64,000 bases of DNA from Pegea sp. RAD2-039 (taxonomy: Eukaryota; Chordata; Thaliacea; Salpida; Salpidae), in assembly GCA_034620365.1 (NCBI GenBank), contig JAQGEQ010000289.1, positions 186,001-250,000 of the forward strand, in the 5' to 3' direction. The notes under the pieces are model-generated. The model was not told the origin of the DNA. It ran no database searches and saw only the letters and a program-made list of their open reading frames with translations. The position numbers and the translations under genes are program-made. Positions 46,800 through 60,156 of this stretch are shown piece by piece (position 1 is the first letter of the stretch; every line of letters starts with the position of its first letter).

Positions 46800-49387
46800 C
46801 TATGAGATAAATCTGAAGTTTTATCCAAATTGTTGGTTTCAAACAGATAAATTGAGTTATAAAGTTGCCAGGAATAACGTAAGCGCTAAAAATATCTTTA
46901 TCGCATGACTTAGTAAGGAAGTTTTGGTTTGATATTTGAAATTATATTTTGAAACATTCCACATAACACCAACATTTTGCAGCTAATTTCAACATAAACT
47001 TGACAAAGATGGTTTTCGAGGTTGAAAAAGATAAAAAGCTATTTTCTCCTCACTCATAATCATAAGATCTCAATAAGACTAATCTTAAAAACTTATATTT
47101 TATGATTAAATGCTTTCTTTACTTTATAAAATTCCAAATTTTAAGATTATGATGATTATATTGTATATTATTAATTATGATAATTATTTTGGTTTTTAGG
47201 TTTAGGTTTTGTTAACTTAGTTAAAAGATAAAGTTGAAAAGGAAAGGTGTTATTTGACTATACAAGTCAACAAAAGAAAAAGCTGTTTGCTTTTACTTAG
47301 GTAAATATAAGTTAAATAAAAGAAAAGCAATCTCATACTAAAGAATAAAAATAACAGAAACTACTTAAAAATATTCATAAACTAAAAAAACTAAATTCTA
47401 ACTTAAAAACAAACAATTGTTTATCTGCCTAAAATTATTTAAAATGGTTTTCATAAATCAAAACAAAAATACATCAAATAATTAAGGTTAGAATAAAAAT
47501 AAAAAATCGAAAACAACCCATAAATATTTATTAACAAATTTTGTTCACCTTATTTCTATATGTTTCCAAGAATTTTAAATACGAATTTAAATCAACTTAT
47601 GGAAGAATTATCAAAGAAAAATACCTAAGAACAAAAACTAACATTTTAACAATATCAAATTCTACTTGTATTTTATAACTTATTTCAGATAAACAAATTT
47701 CAAAACTTAAGTCATCATTCAGATTATTTACAAAACAATTTTCTAATAACTAAATAATCAAATAGCTTACAAATAAAACTTTATCATTTTCAAAAGTTTT
47801 GAGCTAAAATGAAATTATTCAGTGATAACTAGCTCAGTGACTTCAAGTTACAAAATTTCAAAAAACTTTTTCACTTAATTAGCTACAAAATATTGATAGA
47901 AGTAAAAAGCTACAACATTAAAATTTTATGCAACAAACTTTCTCACTAAAATATATTTTCTGTCAAGTGGCCCTAAAAATGTAAAACGATAGCTTTAAAA
48001 ACATTGATTTTTAAAATAGTAATTTTGAAAAAGGTTAGCAGAATAAAGATTAGAATGAAGAAGATAGACAAATAATGAAATTGTTTTGTTCATCCATAAA
48101 ATTAATATGATAATCAAAATTGTAATAAATAAATATCTTATTTGATTCAAATTAAAAAAATTTGAAAAATTGATAAAAACCTTAAAAATTTCTTTATATA
48201 TCAATTCAAGAAAGACCTGTTTGGTATGAAAAATAAAAATGTTAATTTCTAATAGCAAATAATGGATGAAAGCTTTCATTAAATTATTGATTTATTTACA
48301 ATAATAACAAAACAAAGTTTCTCACTGCTTGGCATTTCTGAAACTTTTTAAATAGTTTAATAAAATATAGTTTAGAAATATTACAAGGTACAAATAAAAT
48401 CAAAAACTTTCTTTTCTTAGGCTACTCACACATAAAAGATTTTACAAAACAATAAATTTTCAAAAACAATAATATGGAAAATTAACATTCATAAAATATT
48501 TATACAGCTTGATTTAAAAAGTATTAAAATATTTTCTTCAAATTTGAGATAAAATTTTAATTTAAAAACTACAATATATTTAAAAAAAATTAGAAGTAAT
48601 CAAATCATTAGCAATTACTTATAAACAGTATTTAGCAAAGAAAATTGAAAAATTTATTTTAAATATTTATATAAAAATAGATATATTTACGTTTCTTTAG
48701 AAAATATATCATAGACAATTTTTATCTAATCTTTTATAGAACCTTTTAATAATAAAACAACATCATAACAAACCACTAAATAAATTGAACACACTTCAAT
48801 GACGGCATAAACAAAAGCTAAAAGCATTTTTTAAGTACTTTATATAATTTCAAAAATAATAATTCCTAAAAATATTTATGATACTTTCTAAATATTATGA
48901 ATTTTAATTGATATTTACTAGTTGAAAGGAGAAAATAAGTTAAAAAACAAAATTTTAATCAATAGTATAATCGAATGTGTTAAATTTAGCTGTACTTTTT
49001 ATTTTATACAATTTATACAAAATATTTTCCTAAAAAATTATGAAAAAAGTATCATTGAAATTAAGTTAATTATAAACATTGTGAAAGAATATTCAGTTTG
49101 CAAATACACTCAACATTAAAGTCAAGTGCATACAATTTTGATTGTTTAAAAATGTTGCCTTACGACACAAATATTTAAACAAAATGGCTTTTTACAAAAA
49201 GTCATAGAATTTTTTTTGACAAAACTGTTAAAATAGGTTCTTTATTTATTTAAATAAGAATAATTTACTAATTCAAAGATTTAATAACATTTATTTATAT
49301 TTAATTTGAAAGAAATATAGAGAGTAACTTGGCTTTCATGGAAATGATGTTATAGCAAAAAAGCAAACAGTTTAAGCTTTCAAAAGT
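46800..49387. other. AT-rich region upstream of RAB23
   Basis: The RAB23 promoter should be at the left edge. Beyond it I see only AT-rich sequence and no supported exons; the frames at 47995-48279 and 48922-49119 look random. Confidence 0.5.
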
Positions 49388-49470
49388 ATTTATTTATTTA
49401 TTACAAAAAATGCAAATGTGAAGAAGGGTGCCCGAAGAGAGCACTTCTCTCTAACACACAATTTATTGTA
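49388..49470 (-). mobile_element. LINE 3' end fragment
   Basis: TATTTATTTATTACAAAAAA followed by GAAGGGTGCCCGAAGAGAGC and ACTTCTCTCTAACACACA matches the reverse LINE terminus with its stem-loop. Nothing else of the element remains. Confidence 0.75.
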
Positions 49471-50126
49471 AGTTTATTATTTACAAAATATTAATTTATT
49501 ATTGAAATGTGAACAGTTTGTTGAATTCTTACAGCTATACTTTCTCAATGAAATTTGATTTCTATTAAAGCACTTAAAAAAGTTTCGAAAAATGAAAGAA
49601 ATTAAAACCACTAAAAACCATTATCTAAATGAAAAACGCTATGTATTATGCATAAACAACGATAGTAGGTAGTTATCAATAAGATTATCATTATCTATCT
49701 TATTCATCTGAGTTTTTTATAATAACCAAAGTTGATGATAAAGTAATTCCTAGTATTAACTCTTTTATGCAAATATATCTGTTGTTATGGTTTATTAAGT
49801 AATACATTAAAATGTTATACTTATTACAATATTTATTTATCAATTTACTAATTTCAAATCTAAAGTTTTGTATGCTGTAGTTTTATGAAGGTCTACATAC
49901 ATTTGTAAACAGACACAGATGTTAGAAATTATAGATTTTTTAAGAGTTTACACAAGCCAGCACACAGGTTAAAATGAATAAAGCTCAATTGTAAATAATT
50001 TTACAAATATTGAACCAAGTGAATTCAACCAAGACATCTTACAACATTTTGCTTCGTAATTGTAATATATATATATTACTATATTATTATTATGATACTT
50101 AATATAAATATAGAACTTCAAGTGAT
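49471..50126. other. AT-rich stretch, nothing recognised
   Basis: No gene or repeat could be supported. Confidence 0.45.
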
Positions 50127-50330
50127 TCTTTTTCCTAGGTGCATCGGTCATCATGTCCGTCTCACATGTGAAAGGTTTCAAGTTCGAGCCTAGGTTGGCA
50201 CTTATTTCCGACAAAAAAAGTTTTACTGTAAAAGGTAAAAGACTTTGTTAGTCTGTTTTATGAGAAGATTTTTGGAGAACGGAAAGTTCTCGGTCGAAGC
50301 AGTCCCTTCTCCTCAGACATGTGTTGTTCA
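50127..50330 (+). mobile_element. tRNA-derived SINE copy, plus orientation
   Basis: A tRNA-like head spans about 50135-50200: an A-box-like GTGCATCGGTCATCATGTCC, then GGTTTCAAGTTCGAGCC as B box. After it come TTATTTCCGACAAAAAAAG and GACTTTGTTAGTCTGTTTTA, shared with the copy in the HCF1 intron, and a 3' part GTTCTCGGTCGAAGCAG shared with 6290-6310. The central core is missing, so this is an internally deleted or shorter subtype. Confidence 0.75.
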
Positions 50331-50396
50331 AAATTGACCTTTAATAAACCCCAGTGGACTAACAGCTTTGTCAATAGAGTAAATACAGGTCTTCTT

Positions 50397-50443
50397 CCCG
50401 ACTTTATCAATACAATTCCCGACTTTATCAATACAATTCCCGA
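50397..50443. repeat. 21-bp tandem repeat
   Basis: CCCGACTTTATCAATACAATT is repeated twice exactly, followed by a partial third copy (CCCGAC). Confidence 0.9.
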
Positions 50444-51497
50444 CGAAACAAATTCCTTCAATTCTTTCAAAGTTAACAAAGTATAATTTGAGTAATTTTG
50501 TTGCTAACTGATATATCATTTACCATGTTTGTTTTTGTAATTATTAGTAATATATATTTACTGCGTTCCAAAAATTTACATATTTGTAGAAATAAGAAAA
50601 AGGTTTTCGAATAATTTATTGTTATATTTCATATAAAATACTCTGCAAGATTTGGAACTAACTTTAAAGTAACTTTGTATGACCTTTTTTATCCACAACA
50701 AACTTTATATTAGATGTTTATAAGCAGGTGAGGTTCTGCCATTTTTTGTGGAGGTTGCATGTAAAACAGCTTACTTTTTGATTAGTATTGTTGGCAATAT
50801 TTTTTGTTTTAATCTTCTGTCACAACACAGTGGTTACAAAGATGCCTAGAAATCCGCTAGAAGCTCCTCAAAGTCGGATTTTGTGTCTTACAAGAAGGAA
50901 AATAGTTATAGACTCGACAATAGTAGTAGTAAGTAGGGTGTTGGTGGAATCCGATAAAGTAGGACATCCTACAAGTAGCTAGTTGGATGAAGAAGAGATA
51001 TGAAGAGTTTGGAATGAGAAAGTTGGATCTTATAATGAACTGAAGAGGTTGTTGGGCTTTAGAAGAGTTTAACAAAGATGATAATAAAAGCTGGATATCT
51101 GGAATGTTTCAAAAGCCCTAAAGTAGTAAAATAGATTCATAACTACATCGTTAATCATACTGGTGTTGAAAGAAGAAGGTTTATACAAACACAAAATCAT
51201 ATAAATTATCAAAATGTATTTTGATGCTTTTTTATACACTGAAATATTTTATGAAATCCCAAATCAAAATTAAGATGACAAATTCCAGTTAGTGAAAGGA
51301 TCTCTAATTTGTCTAATTTATAGAATAGTCGTTTAGTGTGAAAAAAATTTTGAAAAAAGACAACACCTATTTTGAATTTTGTAATATAGTGAATCAACTA
51401 AAAAAATCAATTAATTTTTTTTGTAAAATTAATTTGAGGTTTAGAAATAGTAAAACTAATTAAGAGATAAACACTACACATATAAATATTCAATTTA
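50444..51497. other. Intergenic stretch with an unsupported coding-like patch
   Basis: Around 50840-51070 the plus strand is less AT-rich and reads KMPRNPLEAPQSRILCLTRR, then after stops a piece WNEKVGSYNELKRLLGF. No start, splice signals or family support a gene; an old decayed element is possible. Confidence 0.3.
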
Positions 51498-51861
51498 TCA
51501 TATGATAAAACGTAAAATACATGCTGTAGTGATAAGATGAAACAAATTAGATGCTAGCAAATTGTATGATCCGTTTGTTGTACTTTGATACGATAAAGTA
51601 CTGGTCAAGTTGACGAATGTTGAAGATATTTCTGTCGTTTGTTCATCTTCTCCGCTACCTTCTCCAGCTATCATTGTAACTGTGGATAAAACTTACATAT
51701 TTGTAAATTAATTTGAATAAAAGGAGCACTTTGTAACATATCCACAATCTTTCAAGCTTGAAAATAGCTTAAGTTGTTTTTTTACATAAAGCTTTAGAAT
51801 AAATGTACATACATAAATACTTACATAAAACAAAGCTCAACAAAACTGCAAAAAACTTCAT
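51498..51861 (-). CDS. Small secreted protein, possibly GPI-anchored
   Basis: Two exons, 51861-51825 and 51679-51498, join in phase to 72 residues. The N-terminus MKFFAVLLSFVLF is a clear signal-peptide-like segment. A short acidic and Ser/Thr-rich ectodomain follows (GEGSGEDEQTTEISSTF, with N-glycosylation sites at NLT and NGS). The C-terminus ends in a hydrophobic run (LLASNLFHLITTACILRFII) that fits a GPI signal. The intron (145 bp) has a consensus GTAAGT donor and CCACAG acceptor. I recognise no family. The design resembles the neighbouring secreted gene at 53796-54216. Confidence 0.65.
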
Positions 51862-53795
51862 TATATAGTTTTCCTTGATTCAATTCTATGATTTATTTCA
51901 AATAATCAAACTTATATAAACTCTATCTAAAAAAAATTATAGATTTAAATTTGATTTAGGCCAAGAACTAATCTTCAACGTTAATACGTCATTTTTTTTA
52001 TTAAACATAACAACAAAACGTTGTAATTAAAAGATATAAAATTATCATTAATTTATCACTCAAAAACTGATTTCATTTTTTGCTGTGAAGCCTTCAAAGT
52101 AACTTCGTAGAACAATTTTTAAAGCTTTTTGTTAAAGCTTAAGATTATATACTGATGATGCCGATTAAGTGAATTTATATCTGTTTAATGTTTGGCAACA
52201 CTGTCAAATTAATAACGATAAGTCCATTAAACTTTCTACGCCCTAATTTAAAACCTTTAAAGTTTTGTTTGTTCACATTAAAATATCTTCACGTTACAAA
52301 ATTTTTATTGTCAACTTGAAGACATGATAAAATTTTAATAAGCGTTAAAGTGATCTGGAGAAAAAGTCAATAAATTTGACTTTAAAATAGTTTGTTTATA
52401 AGATTAATTATAAACTTTTCAGGTTATACCTTTTCTACATAAATTATTTAAATTCTGTTTAAGTTTTCGACTTTCAAGATAGAAAAATAGATAAAAAATT
52501 ATCAGTAAAAATATAATTTTATTTATTTTTTGTAACAGTAAAATGAACTTTATTTTTGGTAGTCAAAAACATGAACAACTTGAATATATAATTTTCAAAA
52601 GTTTGAGCTTCTCATAAATCGTTTGTAGTTGAAGGTCATAAAAGATTTATCAAATCAGACAACTGAATAATGTCATGATCATCAAACTAATAAAGATAAA
52701 ATTATATGACTTTGAGGTAATAAATATTTGCTTTCATTTTTTTTTGATAAATAGCAAATTTTCTGTTTACTAACTGTTAGAACTTAAAAAGAGTTTCTAA
52801 ACCACAAAGTGGTACAGTTTCATATTTTTCTTTCAGTTAATTTTCGAGAAATCAAGTTTTTAAACACTTCTATATGGGCCAGACAAACATTGTAAGATCG
52901 ACTACAAAGTACAACTTTTTTTAGTTTAGTTTAGCTGGATTTTTCTAAAAGTTAAGATGTTACATGGAACCAACTGATTCTATTATAAGTTGTTTGTGGT
53001 CAAAATGAAAATTCGACCAGCGGCTATAAACAAAGTTAATACTTTGATTTCAGATGAGAATAGCATCAATAAATCTTTATTTGTGCTTCACATTTGCAGA
53101 GTATTAAATATTTTCTGTATCATTCATATTTCAAAAAATGAACTCAAAACTTTAAAAAACAATTAAAAAGTTATCTAAATTATCTCATACAATCTTAAAA
53201 TGTCATGCTTATAAATCAATCAAAAGTATTAGCTTCTTACATTAAAAGTATTGAAAAAACAGAAAACCAAAAGTAACTTACTTATCAACAAGATCGTTTC
53301 ATATAAGCAGAATACTAAAACTATCTTGAATCGATGAAAAAGCATTCTATCAATCGAACATATTTCAGTTTGTACAATTAAAGCATAAGTATCAATAATC
53401 AATTGATTTTGAAATAAAACAATATACAAGCAAACTAATAAGCTACAGAAAGTTGAAATATATTTGTTATTCCAGTTGAGAATAAACTATCCACCAAATA
53501 ATAAGTCTTCAAAGTATTAATTTTCGTTATTTTGTAGTTTGATGATTAAAATACAACTTCCAAACTAGTTTTGGTTAAAGTGAATCTATGTAACATTAAT
53601 TACAAAAAATTTTATAAAAGACAATAATCTACACTATGCATTGTAACTAAACATTTTATATCGAAACATGAAACTAGATGATGTTAAGCAACAGAAAAAT
53701 AAAAAGAAATCCCTCAGTAGTGCAAATGATGTGTTTGTTAGAGATTGACCCATTTGTGGGTGTTGTTTCATAGCTAGTTGTAGAATCAAAATCTG
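51862..53795. other. AT-rich stretch, nothing recognised
   Basis: No further exons could be assigned; frames such as 53229-53429 lack support. Confidence 0.45.
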
Positions 53796-54216
53796 TCAAT
53801 AAATTGCAGTTATTTCAAATACACTTAGATCAAAGAAAGATGAATCACTTGTAGTCAAATCACGTATAGTTGAGTTAGTTGGAGTCGGTTCGTTTGTAGT
53901 TGGAGTCGGTTCGTTTGTAGTTGGAGTCGGTTCGGTTTTAGTTGGAGTTGATGTTGTTGAAAAATTGTTTTCTTTCAGTCGAAATTCAGGAGTTCTTTCA
54001 CATAAAGTTATTGTAGTTCCAAAAGTCACAAAAAAGAAACAAAGAAAAGCTGTAAAATAAATTGGAGTCATTTGGATTGAGTAAATTTAATAAAAAACCA
54101 AATTAGTACAAATTAGTCGTTTTGAGAAGTTGATTTACTCAATTAAAGATATATTATGTAAGAAATGTTGGAGCTTTGAACACTAATTTTGTGTACTAAC
54201 CTGCTTTCAGACTCAT
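53796..54216 (-). CDS. Secreted Thr/Pro-repeat protein
   Basis: Two exons, 54216-54201 and 54049-53796, join in phase to 89 residues. Spliced, the protein starts MSLKAAFLCFFFVTFGTTIT, a good signal peptide. An unspliced start at 54071 is in the same frame and also gives a hydrophobic N-terminus, so the choice is not certain. The mature part has repeats of eight residues (TPTTNEPT, with variants TPTKTEPT and TPTNSTIR) encoded by a 24-bp tandem repeat at about 53876-53945, then a Ser/Asp-rich end. Such a Thr/Pro stalk is likely O-glycosylated. The intron is 151 bp. No family is recognised. Confidence 0.65.
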
Positions 54217-56342
54217 TTCAAGATTTCTTTGCCACTAAAGTATCTGAAATACAATTAGAACTTAGAGATTATTTCAAAATTAAATCAATCAAGTTACAAT
54301 TTACAGATTGGATTTTAATTATTGAAAGTAAAACAACAGATACTATATAAGTTTGTTCTTATGTCAAGCAGCTATATATACAATCTAAATCATCATTAAT
54401 TATACTTTCAAAACAAACAAACATTGCCTCTAAACATTGCAAACCTTTAACAATAACCAATCAGTACACTGATTACATATAAACATGTTACTCAGAAAGG
54501 TTCTAGCTATTACTTTAATACTTCATCAGAGCGTCTTAAAATTGTAAAATCTAGTTTCGTTAATTAAAACTTTGAGTATTGAACCTTATAATAATTAACA
54601 TCTCTTTTGTATCAGATTTGTGATAATTCTTGTGCCTTAAACATGTCGGTAAGTAGTATAAAGTTTTTTTCAAAACCAAACATTGATTTAAACTTGCATA
54701 AGTTGTAATCAAAACATCAAACCAACTTATCTAAAACTATTATTCACAAATTTCTATCCACATTTAACTTAGAGCTTATAAAAAAAAGAAAAGTTTTCAG
54801 ATTGTCTAAGTAAAAAGACATCATTAAGAGATGCATTTACATCAAGTATTTTCACCCAAACTTTCTATTTAGTTTATTTCTAATTTTAAGTATGAAAGTA
54901 TTTTATCTGAATGTAGATATTCAAAATATCTTTCGAAAAGCTCAGACTAATTGCTCTTTTACTAAAAACTCTCTGCAGACTCTTTGAGGTTGAAGTAAAC
55001 CTTTTTACCTTGAAAATAAGTTGAGTAATTATAAATGTTGTATCTGGTAGATATTTATAAACTTTTCAAGGTTTATAAAAACTCAAGTAAGAGTTTCTCA
55101 GCAACTAAAGCATCTTCTTATTACTTCTCTTTTTTGAAACAAATATTGAAAACTGATAATTCCACAAACTAATAGATGAATTATAAAAAAATGATCTCTT
55201 ATTTCTACTAAAACTCCCGATTTAGTCTAGACATGTTATAAATGTATCTTGCTCTGTGCTTCCAACGTTTATTGACATCTTGAAGTACTCCCTAAAAATC
55301 AACTAGTTCATAAAGCAACTTATTCATAATAAATATCGAAAGCAATATAAAGATTTTGGCCGACAATTATTTTCACTAAAACATTTTTGTCGTGATTACT
55401 CTGCAACTAAAAGAAAAATGATTGAAATATTTTGTGACATTTAACTTTTGTGAAAATATTTAAGCGATTCATCATTGTGAAGAAATAAAGCAACAGAAAA
55501 ATATTTTTTCTTTTGACTCATAAAATTTTTATAAAAAGCTTTGCTTGCAATTAATTTTATAAAATTAAGCTTTTCTTTTTAGCTTCACTCAAAAAACTGC
55601 TTCTGAAGAATTAAACAAATTATAAAATGCTTAGTCTTAATTCTTAGTGAATTATAAAATTGTTTTTAATCAGTTTAACGAATTTATTTTAAAGAGCAGT
55701 AATCCAGTTTTATAAATATTTTTATTAATCTGAAAACTAAGAAGTAAAAACAAACTGAAAATCCCTTTTACTGACGATACATAGTTTTTTGTAGCAAACT
55801 TAACTGATGAAAATCTTCTAAGCACATTTAGCTTCTGACCACAAAACTTTAAACGTTTTTAGCTAATCTAAATCAAAACTTTAAATTTGTGTTTTTACTT
55901 TAAACTTGTTTATCAACAAAGTAAAAAGATTTACTTAAAATCAGATACGAAAAAACTGCTTTATAAATAAGATGCGATTTACTTTGATAATCTGATGATA
56001 AAAGTCTAAGAAAAGTTTTGAAAACTTATAACTGTTTGCTACGAAGAGCATCAACTATAACTAAATCTAGCCAACTTAATCATCTGGAATTTTTACAAAA
56101 CTGTAAGAAGATAACGAAATCTATTATAGCAGATTGTTTGTATATGATGTGATACACCAGAATAATTACTTTATAATTTATCATTTCAAAAATGGATTAT
56201 ACGTTAATAAGCAAAGTATACAAAGATTTCAAAGTCTGAAAAATTACAAAATATACATTTGAGAAAATAGTTTGAAAATTAAATCAATTATCTCATTTTA
56301 AAACAATTCTCTTTTAGTGCAGAATTTAATCGGTAATTTACA
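54217..56342. other. AT-rich stretch, nothing firmly recognised
   Basis: An exon-like string lies on the plus strand near 54617-54653: acceptor GTATCAG, then a short segment ending ATGTCG, then donor GTAAGT. The next possible exon does not continue the frame, so no gene is called. Confidence 0.4.
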
Positions 56343-57148
56343 TCAACCACATTTTGGTGTAAGTCTCGCTCCAAGGTGTTTCAGATCATATGAATGCTTA
56401 TGAAGTCTGATACAGTTTGCAAATTCAACATCACATTGACATAAAGATGCTTCTTCTCCTTCGTTATTTCCTGCTGAATTGTTATCAATCAATAATTAAA
56501 GGCTAAGTAAACTAGATTACAAAAATAGAAGATGAAATTCTAACCGCAAACAGCTTTTTCAAGCAAACAGTCGAAATTGTAATCAATTGAAAAGTAGAGT
56601 TTGAAAAAGGAAATATATTTGTACTTCTTCATTAATCTATCGTAACATTTGTCATGTTTATAACAGCAGCTGTTAAAAACAATTATTTCATTGGTTAGAA
56701 ATAAAACCACATCACAATAAAAACTAGTCTCTAATATAATTAAAATGCTAGAATTATTTTGTTGGTAGATGGTTACATTTGAAATTAGACTTACTTATCA
56801 GTCTCGTCTACGGGAGTGTTTCCTTTGCTACTAAGTCCACAGAAACACCCGTAGTTTATAAAGCGTTTCCATGACAGCAGTAAGGACCCATTTATTCCTC
56901 GTCCATCTGTGCAGGCGATTAATCGTCCAAGATTATTCAAATTTCGTTTGTGACGTTTTACTTCTTTCTGAAAATAAAATTTTCAACAAATTTTTATGAA
57001 TAGCGATAAATATAATCTTCAAACCAGTTATAAAATGTCGGTCGTAAACAAACAACAATTTCTATTTATTATTAAATATATCTCAAGAACAAACCTCGGC
57101 AAGACATAAACAAACAAAAAATAAGATAAAACCGAAAAGTAACTTCAT
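56343..57148 (-). CDS. Secreted phospholipase A2
   Basis: Secreted PLA2 hydrolyses the sn-2 ester of phospholipids using calcium and a His-Asp pair. Four exons, 57148-57095, 56967-56795, 56669-56545 and 56470-56343, join in phase to 159 residues. Exon 1 is a signal peptide (MKLLFGFILFFVCLCLAE). A dibasic stretch (VKRHKR) may mark propeptide removal. The calcium loop is YGCFCGLSSKGNTPVDETD, followed by the active site NCCYKHDKCYD (His81, Asp82). The second catalytic Asp lies in CQCDVEFANC (Asp131). Cysteines suit the conventional disulphide-rich fold. Introns are 74-127 bp with normal ends. Everything needed for catalysis is present. Whether it is digestive, immune or glandular cannot be said. 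It lies 2-5 kb from two other genes for secreted proteins on the same strand. Confidence 0.95.
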
Positions 57149-59276
57149 AACTGCTTGCGATAAAAGTTTTGAAATAACTGTACGATGAATACAACCAGTA
57201 TAAAAGCCAAAATCTTTCCACTTCATTGAATTTGACCTCAATATTTATCTTTCTCTAAATTCAATAAATCTGTTCAAATTTCATTTATCTAAACTCCTTA
57301 AAACTGAAGATCTTCTTCTAAAATATTTAGCTTTTTATTCAGTAAGTAAAGTGTTAGAAGTCATTTATATCAAATTTTCGGAAAATAATGTTTTTATCTC
57401 CAGTGTTTCGTTTGTCTCTGTTATCTAAGCTTTAGTATTTTCTGATTTAAAGATAACAGAAGATCAGTTCTGACAAAATATTTATTAAATTTTTTTCTTC
57501 AAAGTAATTTGAAAATACTTTTTTCATGAATTTTTTTATCTTATAAAATAGATGAAGATTTGGTTAAAAGTAAATCAATTTATTTATTTAATAAAAAAGA
57601 AAGATAATTTATTAAATTATTGTTTATTTATTGTTTTAACTTATACACAAATTTTGTTGTCTTTATAAAATAAAAAGATTGTTAAAACGCAATTTTTAAA
57701 CTACAATGTAATCTTAATAATCTGATAATATTTAAATAATTATTTTTTTATAGATGATGTGGGTTGAAAAGTAAAAGAAAAGTTGAAACAAGTTGTTTCT
57801 ATTGTTTAAATTTTTTGCAAAATTACTCACAAATACCTGATAAATATTCCAGGAATAATTTACTTATCACTTGTTAGTTGATAAAGTGAAGAAAATTTGT
57901 TTATCTATTCTGTTTGTTGTTTTATCAAAAAAACTTGATTTTATCTCAGATAAAGTTTACTAAGATGAAGATATGAAAATTTTACAAATATTTTCAGTTT
58001 AATTAAAAATTTAGTTAGTATGAAAACCGGAGAAATTTTATTGAAGACTTGTCATGCACACCACTAAGATATCAAGCTAGAAATCGATTTTAAATAACTT
58101 TGTAGGTGATGATTTTTGAATACTAAAAAATTGTGAAAAAGACGTTTAACTACAAATCACTAAAAAAACAGAGAAGGCGAATTTAGAAGCATAAATCTCA
58201 AGACTTAGAAGCAGTTTATATTATGAAGCAGTTAAAAAAGTTGTTTAAAAATAAACTTTATATATTTGGCTAAATTTTATCATAGAACTCTAAGTTATCT
58301 TATTAACGTTCGTTTTCAAATTTCTTTTGTTCATCTTTGAATAATGAAGCAAATTTTCAGACTTCCTTAGCTGACTACTGGATTGGGAAGTATAATTATT
58401 CCATATTCATAAATCATCTATTTGCTTCATACTTAATTCTTTAACAGCTCTTAACAAGTTGCAAGCACTAAAATATATTATTTTGCAAACTTTGTTATTC
58501 TTAATAATTAGGTTTATTATGATTTATAGAATGACGAATCTTAAACGAATTGATATTTAGTGACAAAACAATTTGGAGGAAATTATTTTTAAATTTTGTC
58601 ATTAAACATTAAATAGAAAATTTTAGAAAATTAAATCTTTTTCTTGCAGCAATAAATTAGAAAACAATACTAAGTAGAAAAACTGATAACTTGAAAAAAT
58701 ATTTTTTTTTTGTTTACAAAAAATTATGAAAAATTATTCGAGTCATAATTGGTTCAAAACTTTCGATCAATAAAAGACGGAATTTGAAATTGTTAGTTGC
58801 AAATGGTAAGGACTTACTTGTATTACAAGTCATAGCATTCCAGGAGTTAACAATGATACTTTTCTCATTAATAATTTACGAACATATAAGAAAATAATTG
58901 AAGATGTATTTTGAAATAAAAGTAATCACTAATAATTCAATTTTACAAACTTTTATTTCTTACAGGAAGAAAAATTGTATAAAAAACGATTTTGTGTTTA
59001 TTGAAAACACATAAATGTGAAAAAAAAGATAACAAAAATCAAATATTTACAGATTCGATATCTATGTTTTTTAGTTTACAAATAAAAAAAAGTAAATTAA
59101 AAAACTTCAAACTTTTTAGGATGACAAAAAAAGTCTTTTGTTCGACATCAAAATTTCATTTAAAATAATCTTCTTTTTCTCGAGCATCATCACAGAATAT
59201 AAAAAATGATTGAAAAAAGTCAAGTGATGGAATTTAAATAAACTTAAAAATCAACACTTTCTAGACAAGAAGAAAC
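57149..59276. other. AT-rich stretch between PLA2 and YPEL5
   Basis: No exons, RNA genes or repeats could be supported. Confidence 0.5.
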
Positions 59277-60156
59277 TTAAGATTCCTTATAATCGCCACT
59301 ACTTCTCACAGTACTCTCAGTCAGATAAGCACACTCAAACACAAGGCATCCCTCTTTGTATCTTTGAGCCTCCTCCTCTGCAAACTCGTACTTCCATCCG
59401 ATCTTAGTTCGGCATTTCTTACAATAGACATCTCTGGCGTGGTGAAATCCCGTCATCATCTGACGTTTTAAAACACTTCCTTCGATGTAGTTAACTGCCT
59501 ATTTCGTAAGTTTTAGTTATATTAGAAAAACTTTTAATATTACTATTTTATTGAAAAATGTTTTCAGATTAGAAACATTAAAAGTCAATTGTTTAGTTGA
59601 AAGTGAATTTATTTTTCAAAAATTTTTTTAACTAATCAGATTAATTTTCTAAAACAATTTTATAAAAACAAAATTATGATTTGCTTTTATGGGCTAATAA
59701 AAGCTAAAATAATTGCAACATCTCAAGAACAAATCTTCTGATAATAGATACTGTAAAGACATCTTTATGAAAAGATTTATAGTATCTTAAAAAATAAAAA
59801 AGTAAAAAACTTTATCTTCTAAAAAGTACAATAAATTAATATCAAGGAAATTTTGTATTAAGCTTTTTGTTTTTCCTTTTCAATCATTTCTTTTATTTGG
59901 AAATTTTATGATTTAGTCATCATAACAACTAAACTTAACAACTTTTAATTTTTTTTAATTTTTTGATGAATCAAATAAGTTAATTGAAGATTAATAGTAT
60001 CAATAAAAGTCTTACTTTTCTGAAGAGGTAGGCCCTCCCGCTCTCTCCATGAAAATGCTTCGATAAAATATTTTCAGCGTTAGTCAGTTGCAAGTGACAA
60101 GCTCCACAATAATAAATCTTGCTCCCATTCATGTGCTCATAAAAGTTTCGTCCCAT
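59277..60156 (-). CDS. YPEL5: Yippee-like protein 5
   Basis: Two exons, 60156-60016 and 59498-59277, join in phase to 120 residues (human YPEL5 is 121). The start MGRNFYEHMNGSKIYYCGAC matches the YPEL5 N-terminus. The zinc-binding Yippee fold is set by C17/C20 (YCGAC) and C73/C76 (YCKKC), giving the exact family spacing C-x2-C-x52-C-x2-C. Further family blocks are GESGRAYLFRK, MMTGFHHARDVYCKKC, KIGWKYEFAEEEAQRYKEG and LVFECAYLTES. YPEL5 associates with the CTLH/GID E3 ubiquitin ligase in vertebrates; the same role here is inference. The intron is 517 bp. An open frame extends 7 codons further upstream, but without an ATG. Confidence 0.95.

Noticed and set aside
50135-50200. Possible true tRNA gene
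   Set aside because: The B box is good, but the anticodon and acceptor stems do not pair properly and SINE body sequence follows, so it is called a SINE head.
50788-50982. A short plus frame that seems to start with a signal peptide
   Set aside because: The first codon is TTG, not ATG; the first real ATG removes the hydrophobic part, and no splice site supplies one.
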